64,000 nucleotides of DNA from Burkholderiales bacterium RIFCSPHIGHO2_12_FULL_63_20 (GTDB lineage: Bacteria > Pseudomonadota > Gammaproteobacteria > Burkholderiales > Burkholderiaceae_C): contig MESA01000034.1 of the NCBI GenBank assembly GCA_001770775.1, forward strand, positions 1-64,000, read 5' to 3'. The number at the start of each line of letters is the position of its first letter. Within the stretch, counting starts at the first letter, position 1. Made by a program: the position numbers and the translations under genes. The notes below the pieces were generated by a model, which saw nothing but the letters and a program-made list of their open reading frames with translations, was not told the DNA's origin and ran no database searches. Shown here piece by piece: positions 55,160-63,461 of the stretch.

Positions 55160-56098
55160 TCAGGCTTGAAAAGGGTGAACGGCTTGCCAGTGCCGTGCGA
55201 TGTCGATGCGCCGGCACACCCAGACGTGCTCGTGGCGGGCCACGTGGTCCAGGAAGCGTTGGAAGGCCCGGAAGCGACCGGGTCGACCGAGCAGCCGGCA
55301 GTGCATGCCCACGCTCATCATCTTGGGGGCGTTGTCGCCGTCGGGGTCACCTTCGGCATAGAGCAGATCGAACGTGTCCTTCAGGTAGGTGAAAAAGTCT
55401 TCGCCCTGTGCGTAGCCTTGGGGCAGGGCAAAGCGCATGTCGTTGACGTCCAGCGTGTAGGGCACGATGAGGTGAGGCACGGTCTGGCCGTCGGTACGCG
55501 TCACGGTGGTCCAGAAGGGCAGGTCGTCACCGTAGTAGTCGCTGTCGTAGACAAAGCCGCCATCGTCGGCCACCAGGCGCCGGGTGTTGGGGCTGTCGCG
55601 GCCGGTGTACCAGCCCAGGGGGCGCTGACCGGTCAGCTCTTCGATGATCTGCATGCCGATGCGCATGTGCTCGCGCTCGGTGGCTTCGTCCACCTGTTGG
55701 TAGTGGATCCAGCGCCAGCCGTGGCAGGCGATTTCGTGGCCCAGGTCAACGAAAGCACGGGTGAGCTCGGGGTGGCGTTGCAGGGCCATGCTCACGCCAA
55801 ACACCGTCAGGGGCCAGCCGCGCTTTTCAAACTCGCGCAGGATGCGCCACACGCCCACGCGGGAGCCGTATTCGTAGATCGATTCCATGCTCAGGTGCCG
55901 GTCGGCATAGGCGGGCGGGTTGGCCATCTCGCTGAGGAACTGCTCGCTGCCAGCATCGCCATGCAGCACGCTGTTCTCGCCGCCTTCTTCGTAGTTGAGC
56001 ACGAACTGCACGGCAATGCGTGCGCCATGGGGCCATTGCGCGTGGGGCGGTGTGCGGCCGTAGCCGATCAGATCGCGAGGGTAGGGGGCGTCGGTCAT
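55160..56098 (-). CDS. puuE: Allantoinase PuuE (polysaccharide-deacetylase fold)
   Basis: A 312-residue metal-independent-type allantoinase with YPRDLIGYGRTPPHAQWPHGARIAVQFVLNYEEGGENSVLHGD at the N-terminus, SRVGVWRILREFEKRGWPLTVFGV, HGWRWIHYQ and GRPGRFRAFQRFLDHV, all diagnostic of PuuE rather than the amidohydrolase-type AllB. It hydrolyses allantoin to allantoate. It lies 4 nt after the GntR gene and 5 nt before the UraD-AllC fusion, clearly one operon. Confidence 0.94.
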   Translation of the reverse strand: MTDAPYPRDLIGYGRTPPHAQWPHGARIAVQFVLNYEEGGENSVLHGDAGSEQFLSEMANPPAYADRHLSMESIYEYGSRVGVWRILREFEKRGWPLTVFGVSMALQRHPELTRAFVDLGHEIACHGWRWIHYQQVDEATEREHMRIGMQIIEELTGQRPLGWYTGRDSPNTRRLVADDGGFVYDSDYYGDDLPFWTTVTRTDGQTVPHLIVPYTLDVNDMRFALPQGYAQGEDFFTYLKDTFDLLYAEGDPDGDNAPKMMSVGMHCRLLGRPGRFRAFQRFLDHVARHEHVWVCRRIDIARHWQAVHPFQA

Positions 56099-56102
56099 GG
56101 CA

Positions 56103-56903
56103 TCAGTTTGGTGTGGGCTTGGCTGGTGAGGCCAGGCCCGGCGTGCGCGGGTGTTCGGTCAATTGGCGCTCCACGGCGGCCAGGTGGTCGTGGAGCAGTT
56201 GCACGGCACGGTCGGCATCTCGCGCCTCAATGGCCTGGAGGATGTCGACGTGCTCGGCGTTCGAGGTCTCGGCGTCGTCGGCCGACTGGTACATCAGCGA
56301 AATGAGCGAACAGCGCGACACCAGCTCCTGCATCAGGTCGGTCAGCACCTGGTTGCCCAGCACCTGCGCGAGCTTGACGTGGAAGTCGAACAACAGCTTG
56401 GTGCGCGTGGGCACGTCGATGCGTTGCACGGCATCGCGTTCAGCCTGGATGTGGGCGTGGAGTTCACGCAGGTCGGCCTTTGTGATGCAGGCAATCAGGT
56501 CGCGCAACATCTGCGACTCGACCATGCGGCGCACGGCAAACACCTCGCGGGCCTCTTGGATGGAGGGCGACGCGACAAAGGCCCCACGAGCGGGCTCCAG
56601 CTTGACCAGCTTGAGCTCGGAGAGGCGGTACAGCGCCTGCCTCACGATGGTGCGTGACACCCCGAAACGGTCCCCCAGCTTTTGTTCGACCAGCTTGGTG
56701 CCGGGCTGCAAGCGATGCTCGACGATGGCCCGCGTCACGGACAGCACGATCTGCTCGGTGCTGGAGGTGTCGGCGTCCTGCGGGTCGGCCGCATGGGCAG
56801 TCAGATCGGTGGGAAAGGCATCCACATCGACCTTGCGTTGCTTGGGCGCCCGGCGTGTTGGCACGACAGGTGCATCAGGTGGCTTGCGTGCGTCACTCAT
56901 CAT
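56103..56903 (-). CDS. GntR family regulator (FCD subfamily) of the urate cluster
   Basis: A 266-residue regulator. A variable N-terminus of about 45 residues is followed by the winged HTH (about 48-115: VTRAIVEHRLQPGTKLVEQKLGDRFGVSRTIVRQALYRL) and the FCD ligand domain (about 130-250) with the metal-binding histidines in FHVKLAQVLGN and NAEHVDILQAIEARD. It is the first gene of the minus-strand urate operon and is divergent from hiuH. It probably senses a purine breakdown product. Two adjacent ATGs (56903, 56900) are possible; both lie within 12 nt of the predicted -10/operator, so the mRNA may be nearly leaderless. Confidence 0.92.
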   Translation of the reverse strand: MMSDARKPPDAPVVPTRRAPKQRKVDVDAFPTDLTAHAADPQDADTSSTEQIVLSVTRAIVEHRLQPGTKLVEQKLGDRFGVSRTIVRQALYRLSELKLVKLEPARGAFVASPSIQEAREVFAVRRMVESQMLRDLIACITKADLRELHAHIQAERDAVQRIDVPTRTKLLFDFHVKLAQVLGNQVLTDLMQELVSRCSLISLMYQSADDAETSNAEHVDILQAIEARDADRAVQLLHDHLAAVERQLTEHPRTPGLASPAKPTPN

Positions 56904-56910
56904 GGTTAAA

Positions 56911-56925
56911 GTGTATACAGTTTTG
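56911..56925. promoter_or_regulatory. Putative GntR operator between the regulator and hiuH
   Basis: TGTATACA (56912-56919) is a perfect 8-bp dyad within the 71-nt divergent region; TGTATACAGTTTTG (56912-56925) is identical to the importer promoter site at 43759-43772. On the minus strand TATACA forms a likely -10 box 16 nt after TTGCGC, so a bound repressor would block the regulator's own promoter. Confidence 0.6.
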
Positions 56926-56974
56926 CAAATGCTGCGCAAGCTTTCGATCACGCCATGGCCAACCTTGCCTCATC

Positions 56975-57394
56975 ATGACCCAGCCCACTCCTCTTGACCC
57001 CGTGAACCCGCCTTCCACCGGCGGACGCCTGACCACCCATGTGCTGGACACGGTCCACGGCGCGCCGGCTGCAGGCATGGCCATTGCCCTGTACGTGCGC
57101 TGTGACGCCCCTGGCGGCGCCAGCGCACCCACATGGCAGCTGCTGCGCGAGGTGGTGACCAACGCCGATGGCCGGGTGGACGGCCCGATGCTGGCAGGCA
57201 CTGACTTCCGCTGCGGCGTGTACCGACTGGTCTTTGACGTAGAACGCTATTTCCGTGCCAAGGGCGTGGCCTTGCCCACGCCGGCTTTCCTCGGTCAGGT
57301 ACCTTTGGAGTTCGGTGTGGCCGATGCCCAGGCCCACTATCACGTGCCCCTGCTGGTGAGCCCCTGGGCCTATTCCACCTACCGTGGCAGCTGA
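56975..57394 (+). CDS. hiuH: 5-hydroxyisourate hydrolase (transthyretin-like)
   Basis: A 139-residue protein with the N-terminal LTTHVLDTVHGAPAAGMAI and the hallmark C-terminal tetrapeptide region YSTYRGS. Catalytic residues His (TTHVLD), Arg and the terminal Ser/Tyr loop are in place. It hydrolyses 5-hydroxyisourate, the product of urate oxidation, to OHCU. A loop insertion (CDAPGGASAPTWQLLREV) lengthens it slightly. It is the first gene of the plus-strand urate unit, with puuD 11 nt downstream. Confidence 0.95.
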   Translation: MTQPTPLDPVNPPSTGGRLTTHVLDTVHGAPAAGMAIALYVRCDAPGGASAPTWQLLREVVTNADGRVDGPMLAGTDFRCGVYRLVFDVERYFRAKGVALPTPAFLGQVPLEFGVADAQAHYHVPLLVSPWAYSTYRGS

Positions 57395-57405
57395 AAGGGA
57401 CCGAC

Positions 57406-58626
57406 ATGCTTGAAGCCAGCCCCTTGCTGACCTACGCCCTGGAATGGGTCAACCTGCTGTTGCGCTGGACGCACGTGATCGTGGCGATCGCGTGGGCCGG
57501 AGCCTCGTTCTATTTCGTCTGGCTGGACAACCACCTGACCCCACCCACTGATCCCAAGCTCAAAGAGCGAGGGGTGAGCGGCGAGCTGTGGGCCGTGCAT
57601 GGCGGCGGGTTCTACAACCCGCAGAAGTACATGGGTGCGCCCCCAGCGCTGCCCAAGCACCTGCACTGGTTCTATTGGGAGAGTTACAGCACCTGGCTCA
57701 CCGGCTTTGCCCTGTTCACGGTGATGTACCTGTTCAATGCCGGCACCTTCCTGATCGACAAGAGCCGGTACGACTGGCCTCCGGTGGCCGCGGTGCATGC
57801 CGCCTTGGGTTTCCTCGTGGGCTTCTGGCTGATCTACGACGTGCTGTGCCGCACCGTGGGTCGCCGCCCGAACAGCGAGCGCTTGCTGGGGGCGCTGGTG
57901 TTTGCCGTGGTGGTGGGCGCCAGCTGGCTGGCCTGCCAGCTGTTTGCCGGCCGCGCAGCCTTCTTGCTGGTGGGGGCGATGGTGGCCACGGCCATGAGCG
58001 CCAACGTGTTCTTCTGGATCATTCCGGGGCAGCGCAAGGTGGTGGCGGCCATGCGGGCCGGTGAGCCGGTGGACCCGCTGCACGGCCTGCGCGGCAAGCA
58101 GCGTAGCGTGCACAACACCTACTTCACCCTGCCGGTATTGTTTGCGATGTTGAGCAACCACTACGGCTGGGCCTACAGTCACCCGCACAACTGGCTGGTG
58201 CTGGTGCTGATCATGCTGGCGGGGGCCTTGATCCGACAGTTCTTTGTGGCGCGTCACAAGACCGAGATGGCCGGGCAGCGTGCGCCCTGGGGCTGGGCGA
58301 TCGCCAGCGTGGGCATCTTGCTGGGTGTGGCCGTGTGGTTGGCACCGGCGCCGGGGCCCGCGACCCCGGTGGCGGCGCTGAACGAAACCCCCGCGCAGCG
58401 CCTCGCCCTGGCTCAGAACGTGATCGAGCAGCGTTGCCTGATGTGTCACAACGCCCAACTGGCCAGCAAGGGCGTGCGGCTGGACAGCCCTGAGGCCCTC
58501 AGCCAGCACGCGCAAAACATTTACCAGCAGGCCGTGGTGCTCAAGGCCATGCCCATGAACAACGCCACCCAGATCACCGACGCAGAGCGGGCGGTGCTGG
58601 CGCGCTGGTTCAGGTCCCTGCCTTGA
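57406..58626 (+). CDS. puuD: Urate hydroxylase PuuD with C-terminal cytochrome c domain
   Basis: A 406-residue membrane enzyme. Eight or so helices carry conserved His residues (LRWTHVIVAIAWAGASFYFVWLDNHL; KHLHWFYWESYSTWLTGF). After residue 320 a cytochrome c-like domain has the heme motif CLMCH. It oxidises urate to 5-hydroxyisourate and passes electrons to the respiratory chain, so no hydrogen peroxide forms. It is coupled to hiuH, which uses its product. Its last 17 nt overlap the convergent DUF1289 gene. Confidence 0.95.
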   Translation: MLEASPLLTYALEWVNLLLRWTHVIVAIAWAGASFYFVWLDNHLTPPTDPKLKERGVSGELWAVHGGGFYNPQKYMGAPPALPKHLHWFYWESYSTWLTGFALFTVMYLFNAGTFLIDKSRYDWPPVAAVHAALGFLVGFWLIYDVLCRTVGRRPNSERLLGALVFAVVVGASWLACQLFAGRAAFLLVGAMVATAMSANVFFWIIPGQRKVVAAMRAGEPVDPLHGLRGKQRSVHNTYFTLPVLFAMLSNHYGWAYSHPHNWLVLVLIMLAGALIRQFFVARHKTEMAGQRAPWGWAIASVGILLGVAVWLAPAPGPATPVAALNETPAQRLALAQNVIEQRCLMCHNAQLASKGVRLDSPEALSQHAQNIYQQAVVLKAMPMNNATQITDAERAVLARWFRSLP

Positions 58627-58846
58627 GCCCAGGCAGTTGAAGGCGGGCGGCGGCGGCCTGGATACAGGAACGCTTGGCCGGGGCACTCATGCGCTGCCAG
58701 CCCGCGATGTCATCGATCGTGCGGCCGCATGAGGCACACAACGAGGTGAAGGGCTCGCCCTTGGCCAGTCGACGGTGAACCACCCGGCATTGCCGGATGC
58801 AGGGGCTGGCGGGTTCGTTGCTCGGTGCGAGCGGGGTCGTCGGCAC
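58610..58846 (-). CDS. DUF1289 family small Cys-rich protein
   Basis: A 78-residue protein with paired cysteines: SPCIRQC near residue 15 and LCASCGRTIDDIAGWQRM near residue 38. DUF1289 proteins usually carry SPCxxxC and CxGCGRTxxEIxxW, probably binding a metal. The stretch between the two pairs (VVHRRLAKGEPFTS) is somewhat longer and basic here. The function is unknown. It converges with and overlaps puuD by 17 nt. A terminator on the same strand just upstream (58870-58905) shows that it has its own promoter within about 25-60 nt. Confidence 0.75.
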   Translation of the reverse strand: MPTTPLAPSNEPASPCIRQCRVVHRRLAKGEPFTSLCASCGRTIDDIAGWQRMSAPAKRSCIQAAAARLQLPGLKAGT

Positions 58847-59149
58847 GGTGTGGATCGCTAGCGTGTCACAAAAAGAAAAGCCCGCCCATCTGAAGACGAG
58901 CGGGCGAATGTGCAGGGATGAAGATCACGCTGCACGCCGACTCAGGGAGGAAAGCCGGATCTCACGGATGAGATGACGACATGTTACACACTTGTATCGT
59001 GTCTGAGCCATCCAGAGCGCCACCTTTGTCCGAAAAGCGGAGCTTGTCACGGATTTGCCTTAATTTGAGGCACTCCAAGCTTTCCCCCTGGGGGGAACCC
59101 TCAAACCCCAAGCTTGCCAACAAGGTTGTCCACAGGATGCGGGGATAAG
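58847..59149. other. 303-bp intergenic region without a gene
   Basis: It lies between the DUF1289 start and the LonB-like stop, both minus strand. It contains the minus-strand terminator at 58870-58905, a small hairpin ATCTCA-CGGA-TGAGAT near 58962, a TTCCCC/GGGGAA dyad near 59082, two CCAAGCTT-like repeats near 59078 and 59108, and one TTGTCCACA. No open frame of note is present on either strand. The 245 nt between the LonB-like stop and the terminator could be a long 3' UTR or a small RNA. Confidence 0.5.
58870..58905 (-). terminator. Terminator downstream of the LonB-like gene
   Basis: On the minus strand, GCCCGC (58905-58900) pairs with GCGGGC (58885-58880) around a 14-nt loop and is followed by TTTTCTTTTT. 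It is 245 nt past the LonB-like stop. Confidence 0.8.
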
Positions 59150-61630
59150 TCAGGGCTGGCTTTCCTCGTCGCCATGGCCTACCCCCTTGGCTTTGGCCTT
59201 GTGATGCGGGCCGTCCCCGGCCTCATCGTCCTCAGCTTCTTCCTTCTCTTCCCAAAGCTCGGTCAGCTCCTTCAGGCGGGCCATCACCCGGTGGTTGACG
59301 CTGCCAGGGGGATACTCGCCCTGCGCGTCGGGCTCGCCCGCCGGGATCCCCGTCAGCAAGGTGATCGCCTGGTCCACGCTGTCCACCGCCCACACGTGGA
59401 ACCGCCCCGCGGCCACGGCCTCCACCACATCGTGGCGCAGCATCAAATGCTGGACGTTCGATGACGGGATCAACACACCTTGCGCCCCGCTCAAACCTCG
59501 GGCGGCACAGATGTCAAAAAAACCTTCGATCTTTTCATTGACGCCACCGATGGCCTGCACCTGCCCCAACTGGTTGATGGAGCCGGTGACTGCCAGCGCC
59601 TGCTGGATGGGTGCCTTGGCCAGGTCGGACAGCAGGGCGCAGGTTTCGGCCAGCGAGGCGCTGTCGCCATCGATGTGGCCGTAGGACTGCTCGAACACCA
59701 GGCTGGCCGACAGGGACAGTGGCTGGTTGCGTGCGTAGCGGCCGCCCAGGAAGGACGACAGGATCAATACGCCCTTGGAGTGCAGCGCGCCCGAGAGTTT
59801 GACCTCGCGCTCGATGTTGAGCACCTCGCCTTCGCCCAGGCGCGTGATGGCCGTGATGCGGCTGGGCTGGCCGAAGGCGAAATCACCCAGGTCCAGCACC
59901 GACAGGCCATTGACCTGCCCCTGCACGGCCCCTTGCGTGTCGATGAGGATGATGCCGCGCAGGATGGCTTCGTTCAGCTCCGAGCGCACGCGGTCGTGGC
60001 GGCGGATCTGCGCGTCCATGGCCTGCTGCACATGGGTGGCGGCCACCGTGCCATGGCCGGACTGCCGGGCCCAGTAATCGGCCTCGCGCATCAGATCGGC
60101 CACGCGGCGGATGTGGGTGCTCAGGCGCTGGGTGTCCTCCACCATGCGGGCGCTGAAGTCGATCACCCGCGCCACGGCGCCGCGGTCGAAGGGCAGCAAC
60201 TTGTCCTTGCGGGTGAGGGTGGCCACCATGCGCGCATAAAGCATGTGCGTGTCGGGGTTGCGCTCGATGCGGTCTTCGAAATCAGCCGACACCTTGAACA
60301 GCTCGCCGAAGTCCGGGTCGTACTCCTGCAGCAGGTAGTAAAACAGGCGGTCGCCAAACAGAATGACCTTCACGTGCAGCGGGATGGGCTCAGGCTCCAG
60401 CGAGACGGTACTGACCAGGCTGTACATCTGCGCCAGCGACTCCAGCCGTATCTCGCGTGACTGGATGGCGCGCTTGAGGCTTTCCCAGGCGAAGGGCTGC
60501 ATGAGCAGCTTGCGCACGTCCAGCAGCAGGTAGCCGCCGTTGGCGTGGTGCAGCGCGCCGGCCTGGATCAGCGTGAAGTCGGTGACCAGGGCGCCGAATT
60601 GCTGCAGGTGCTCGATGCGGCCGATCAGGTTGCCGTAGGTCGGGTTGTCTTCGGTCACCACGGGTGCGCCTGAGCCCGCTTTCTGCGTGACCAGCACGTT
60701 CACCTGGTAGCGGTGGAAGGTTTCGTGCGTGACGAAGGCCAGACCGCCGCCCATCTGCGTGGTCTCGTCGGGGTTCTTGAAGTCGTCGACATGCTCGACC
60801 ATGTCCTGCTGCACCACGTCCAGATGGGCCAGCACGGCGGGCACGTCGGCGAAGCGGGCGCGGATGTCGTCCAGGGCGTGCTTGACGGTCAGCAGCGTGT
60901 TGTCCTGGTTGAGTTGCTTGACCTGCTCGGCGCGCTCCTTGCGCCAGCGCGGCAGCATCTCCAGGATCTTGCCCAGCTTGTCCTGCAAGCCGCTGATGGC
61001 CGTCGCAATGCGTTGCTTCTCGTCGTCGGGCAGCTTGTTGAAGTCGTCGGGCGGGATGACCTCGCCGTCGCGCGTGGGGACGAAGGTGAAGCCGCTCGGG
61101 GTGCGCAGCAGAAAGATCTGCTGGCTTTCGGCCTCGTCGCCCAGGGCTTTGAGCGCGGCTTCTTCACGCTGGCTGAAGGCGTGCTGGATGGCCTCGGCCT
61201 TGGACCGGTACTCGTCGCTTTCGAACAGGCCAGGGATGGCGCTGCGCAGGTAGTCCACCAGCTTGGCCATCTGGTCGCGCAAGTCGGCACCGCGTCCGGG
61301 GGGCAGGCTCAGGGCCTGTGGCTTGTGGGGCTGCTTGAAGTTGTGCAGGTAGCACCACTCCAGTGGGTCGGCCTCGGTGGGCGTCTTGTGGGCCAGCAGT
61401 TGCCGCACCATGCTGCGCTTGCCCATGCCCGAGGGGCCTTGCACATAGATGTTGTAGCCCTCATGGCGCATGCCAGTGCCGAACTGCACCGCTTCCATGG
61501 CGCGCATCTGGCCGATCAGCTCGCCCAGGTCTTCCAGCTCGGCCGTGGTCTGAAAATCGAACTGATGCGGGTCGCAGGTGTGATGCAGTTGCTTGGCAGA
61601 CAGGGCGGGCAGGTCGGTCACCGAGGTCAT
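59150..61630 (-). CDS. LonB-like AAA+ protease (AAA_32 / Lon-related)
   Basis: An 826-residue protein. The ATP-binding part has Walker A QGPSGMGKRSMVRQ (about residue 65) with a long coiled-coil insertion (about 130-260), a second part NGGYLLLDVRKLLMQPFAWESLKRA, and sensor helices around 500. The C-terminal Lon-type protease domain has the catalytic Ser in HIDGDSASLAETCALLS and Lys in GGVNEKIEGFFD. The tail is acidic and then His/Lys-rich. This is the Lon-related family distinct from LonA at 25847; a role in protein quality control is likely but targets are unknown. ATG 61630 gives the family start MTSVTDLPAL. Confidence 0.9.
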   Translation of the reverse strand: MTSVTDLPALSAKQLHHTCDPHQFDFQTTAELEDLGELIGQMRAMEAVQFGTGMRHEGYNIYVQGPSGMGKRSMVRQLLAHKTPTEADPLEWCYLHNFKQPHKPQALSLPPGRGADLRDQMAKLVDYLRSAIPGLFESDEYRSKAEAIQHAFSQREEAALKALGDEAESQQIFLLRTPSGFTFVPTRDGEVIPPDDFNKLPDDEKQRIATAISGLQDKLGKILEMLPRWRKERAEQVKQLNQDNTLLTVKHALDDIRARFADVPAVLAHLDVVQQDMVEHVDDFKNPDETTQMGGGLAFVTHETFHRYQVNVLVTQKAGSGAPVVTEDNPTYGNLIGRIEHLQQFGALVTDFTLIQAGALHHANGGYLLLDVRKLLMQPFAWESLKRAIQSREIRLESLAQMYSLVSTVSLEPEPIPLHVKVILFGDRLFYYLLQEYDPDFGELFKVSADFEDRIERNPDTHMLYARMVATLTRKDKLLPFDRGAVARVIDFSARMVEDTQRLSTHIRRVADLMREADYWARQSGHGTVAATHVQQAMDAQIRRHDRVRSELNEAILRGIILIDTQGAVQGQVNGLSVLDLGDFAFGQPSRITAITRLGEGEVLNIEREVKLSGALHSKGVLILSSFLGGRYARNQPLSLSASLVFEQSYGHIDGDSASLAETCALLSDLAKAPIQQALAVTGSINQLGQVQAIGGVNEKIEGFFDICAARGLSGAQGVLIPSSNVQHLMLRHDVVEAVAAGRFHVWAVDSVDQAITLLTGIPAGEPDAQGEYPPGSVNHRVMARLKELTELWEEKEEAEDDEAGDGPHHKAKAKGVGHGDEESQP

Positions 61631-61660
61631 GGCAGGTGGGCGCACTGCGCGGGGCAGCGG

Positions 61661-62872
61661 CTAAGCGGCGAGGTGACCAGTTTGCACCATCGTGGGCTCA
61701 ACACACACTTGATTGCGTCCGTCGTGCTTGGCTCGATAGAGGGCTTGGTCGGCCCGCGCGAGCAAGGCATCGACGGTGTCCCCCGTGGGGCGCCATTGGG
61801 CGATGCCGATGCTGACGGTACAGGCCAGGTGTTGACCTCCCCAGGGGATGGGCAGCAGGCGCAGACTGTCACAGAGCTTGTCGGCCAGATGGCAGGCTTC
61901 GGCACGGCTGGTGCCGGGCAGCAAGACCAGGAACTCCTCACCGCCCCAGCGGGCCACCACATCGGTGGTGCGCAGTTGCTTGCGCAGATGTTGCGCCACG
62001 GCACGCAAAGTGTGGTCACCCGCCGCATGACCGAGCCGGTCGTTGATCTGCTTGAAATGGTCGATGTCGATCATCAGCGCCGAGAAAGGGGTGCCCACGC
62101 GCCGTGCCCGGTGTCGCTCCTGGGTGAGCGCATCTTCCATGGCGTGGCGGTTGAGCAGGCCGGTCAGGCGGTCATGTCGCGCCGCCTTGCGCAGTTGGTT
62201 GCCCAGTTTGAAGATCACCAGCCCGAACAGTGTCAGTTGCAGGCTCAATGACAGCAGCACCCACAGCATGGCCGACGTCAGGCTGATCGAGGTGCCCTCG
62301 ATGCTGGTCTGGATCAGCTGCTGCGGGCTCAGCAAGGCCATGACAGCCCGGTGCACCAATACCAGCGCACCCAGGATGCTGGGAAGGGTGAACAGCGCCA
62401 TCCATCGGCGGCGCTGAATCTCTTGGCGCATGTGGCGCCATACGATCCATGACGTCCACAGGCAGCACAGGGCCGATATGGCGGAGGTGCTGGCCACACG
62501 CCAGGGCGCGTCTGCATGGGTCGGCCACAGCCACAGGGTCGCAAGCAGCAGAACCAAGATGCCGATGGCGCGGCGGTCGTCAGCGCCTTGCCCGGTGAAC
62601 AGCAGCAAACCGCGCGTCTGTAACAGCAGCGCACCCACGAACAGGGTGTTGCCGAGCAGGCGCACCGTCTCCATCTGCGCATGTGCACTGACCACGTAAT
62701 TCAGGAACGAGCCACCGCTGAGCAAGGAGAAGCTGGCCCAGTGCCAGGCAGGGCGGCGCACGTCCTTGAGCAGCCATCCAGTGATCACCCACGCCAGGGC
62801 GATCACCCCTTCCTGGAGGAAGGCCATGGCCAAGCCGATCTGTGCGGGCTGCAAGTCGTTCAGGGGAGGCAT
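61661..62872 (-). CDS. Membrane diguanylate cyclase (GGDEF)
   Basis: A 403-residue protein with about seven hydrophobic helices (residues 10-215) and a C-terminal GGDEF domain (about 225-385). The active site RWGGEEFLVLLPG is intact, with DRLTGLLNRHAME and MIDIDHFKQINDRLGHAAGDHTL upstream. The usual inhibitory I-site RxxD lies near RKQLRTTD, five residues before the GGEEF. It should make cyclic di-GMP. It ends 30 nt before the LonB-like start on the same strand. Confidence 0.92.
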   Translation of the reverse strand: MPPLNDLQPAQIGLAMAFLQEGVIALAWVITGWLLKDVRRPAWHWASFSLLSGGSFLNYVVSAHAQMETVRLLGNTLFVGALLLQTRGLLLFTGQGADDRRAIGILVLLLATLWLWPTHADAPWRVASTSAISALCCLWTSWIVWRHMRQEIQRRRWMALFTLPSILGALVLVHRAVMALLSPQQLIQTSIEGTSISLTSAMLWVLLSLSLQLTLFGLVIFKLGNQLRKAARHDRLTGLLNRHAMEDALTQERHRARRVGTPFSALMIDIDHFKQINDRLGHAAGDHTLRAVAQHLRKQLRTTDVVARWGGEEFLVLLPGTSRAEACHLADKLCDSLRLLPIPWGGQHLACTVSIGIAQWRPTGDTVDALLARADQALYRAKHDGRNQVCVEPTMVQTGHLAA

Positions 62873-63093
62873 GTATCGTCAAGAGGCTTTGCTGCAAAGG
62901 ACACCTGAATACCGCGAATGCCCTGAAGAACTGTCAGGGCGTGAGCGCGGTGCTAGAGTGCCGTGACGGCCCTTGATGCCCCGTTGCTCGGCGTCAGATG
63001 AAGGTGGCGCGACCTGCGACCTTGTGCAGACTGCATCCCTGTTGTTTTATATATTGGGACGTATTTTTACCATACTGTGATGAAGGTTGACAT

Positions 63094-63420
63094 ATGAGTG
63101 GCGGCGCGCACTGGCTTTATCTGGTGGTGGCCGGACTGTTCGAAATCGGCTGGCCCCTGGGCTTGAAGCTGGCCTCCCACCCCTCCATGAGGCTCTGGGG
63201 GGTGTTGCTCGCTGTCGTCTGCATGGGCCTGAGCGGGCTGTTCCTGTGGCTGGCGCTCAAGGGCATCCCCATGGGGTCGGCCTATGCGGTGTGGACCGGC
63301 ATTGGTGCGGCCGGAGCCTTCCTGGTGGGGGTGTTCTTTTTCGGCGACCCCAGTCTGCTGCTGCGCTGGGTTGGATTGGGCCTGATCGTCGCCGGGGTAG
63401 TCTGCCTGAAACTGGCTTGA
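63094..63420 (+). CDS. SMR family transporter, SugE/Gdx type
   Basis: A 108-residue four-helix protein. It has GLFEIGWPLGLKLASH (with the conserved essential Glu in helix 1) and KGIPMGSAYAVWTGIGAAGAFLVGVFFFGD, the SugE/Gdx signature rather than the EmrE one. Members of this branch export guanidinium in exchange for protons. AAGG precedes ATG 63094. I see no guanidine riboswitch in the 221-nt leader. It converges with the HD-GYP gene. Confidence 0.88.
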   Translation: MSGGAHWLYLVVAGLFEIGWPLGLKLASHPSMRLWGVLLAVVCMGLSGLFLWLALKGIPMGSAYAVWTGIGAAGAFLVGVFFFGDPSLLLRWVGLGLIVAGVVCLKLA

Positions 63421-63461
63421 TGGGTGGATCACGCCAAGCCACCGGCATGGTGACGGCGGCC

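Noticed and set aside
58912..59060. CsrB-like sponge RNA on the plus strand (several GGA motifs, one in a hairpin loop)
   Set aside because: Only one GGA sits in a convincing hairpin loop, and there is no plus-strand promoter or terminator.
59126..59134. DnaA-box-like TTGTCCACA, possible replication origin
   Set aside because: It is a single imperfect copy, with no cluster of boxes, no AT-rich unwinding region, and no dnaA or dnaN nearby.
62873..63093. Guanidine riboswitch ahead of the SugE/Gdx gene
   Set aside because: I looked for the paired ACGR-loop hairpins of the mini-ykkC type and for ykkC-like conserved cores and saw none.
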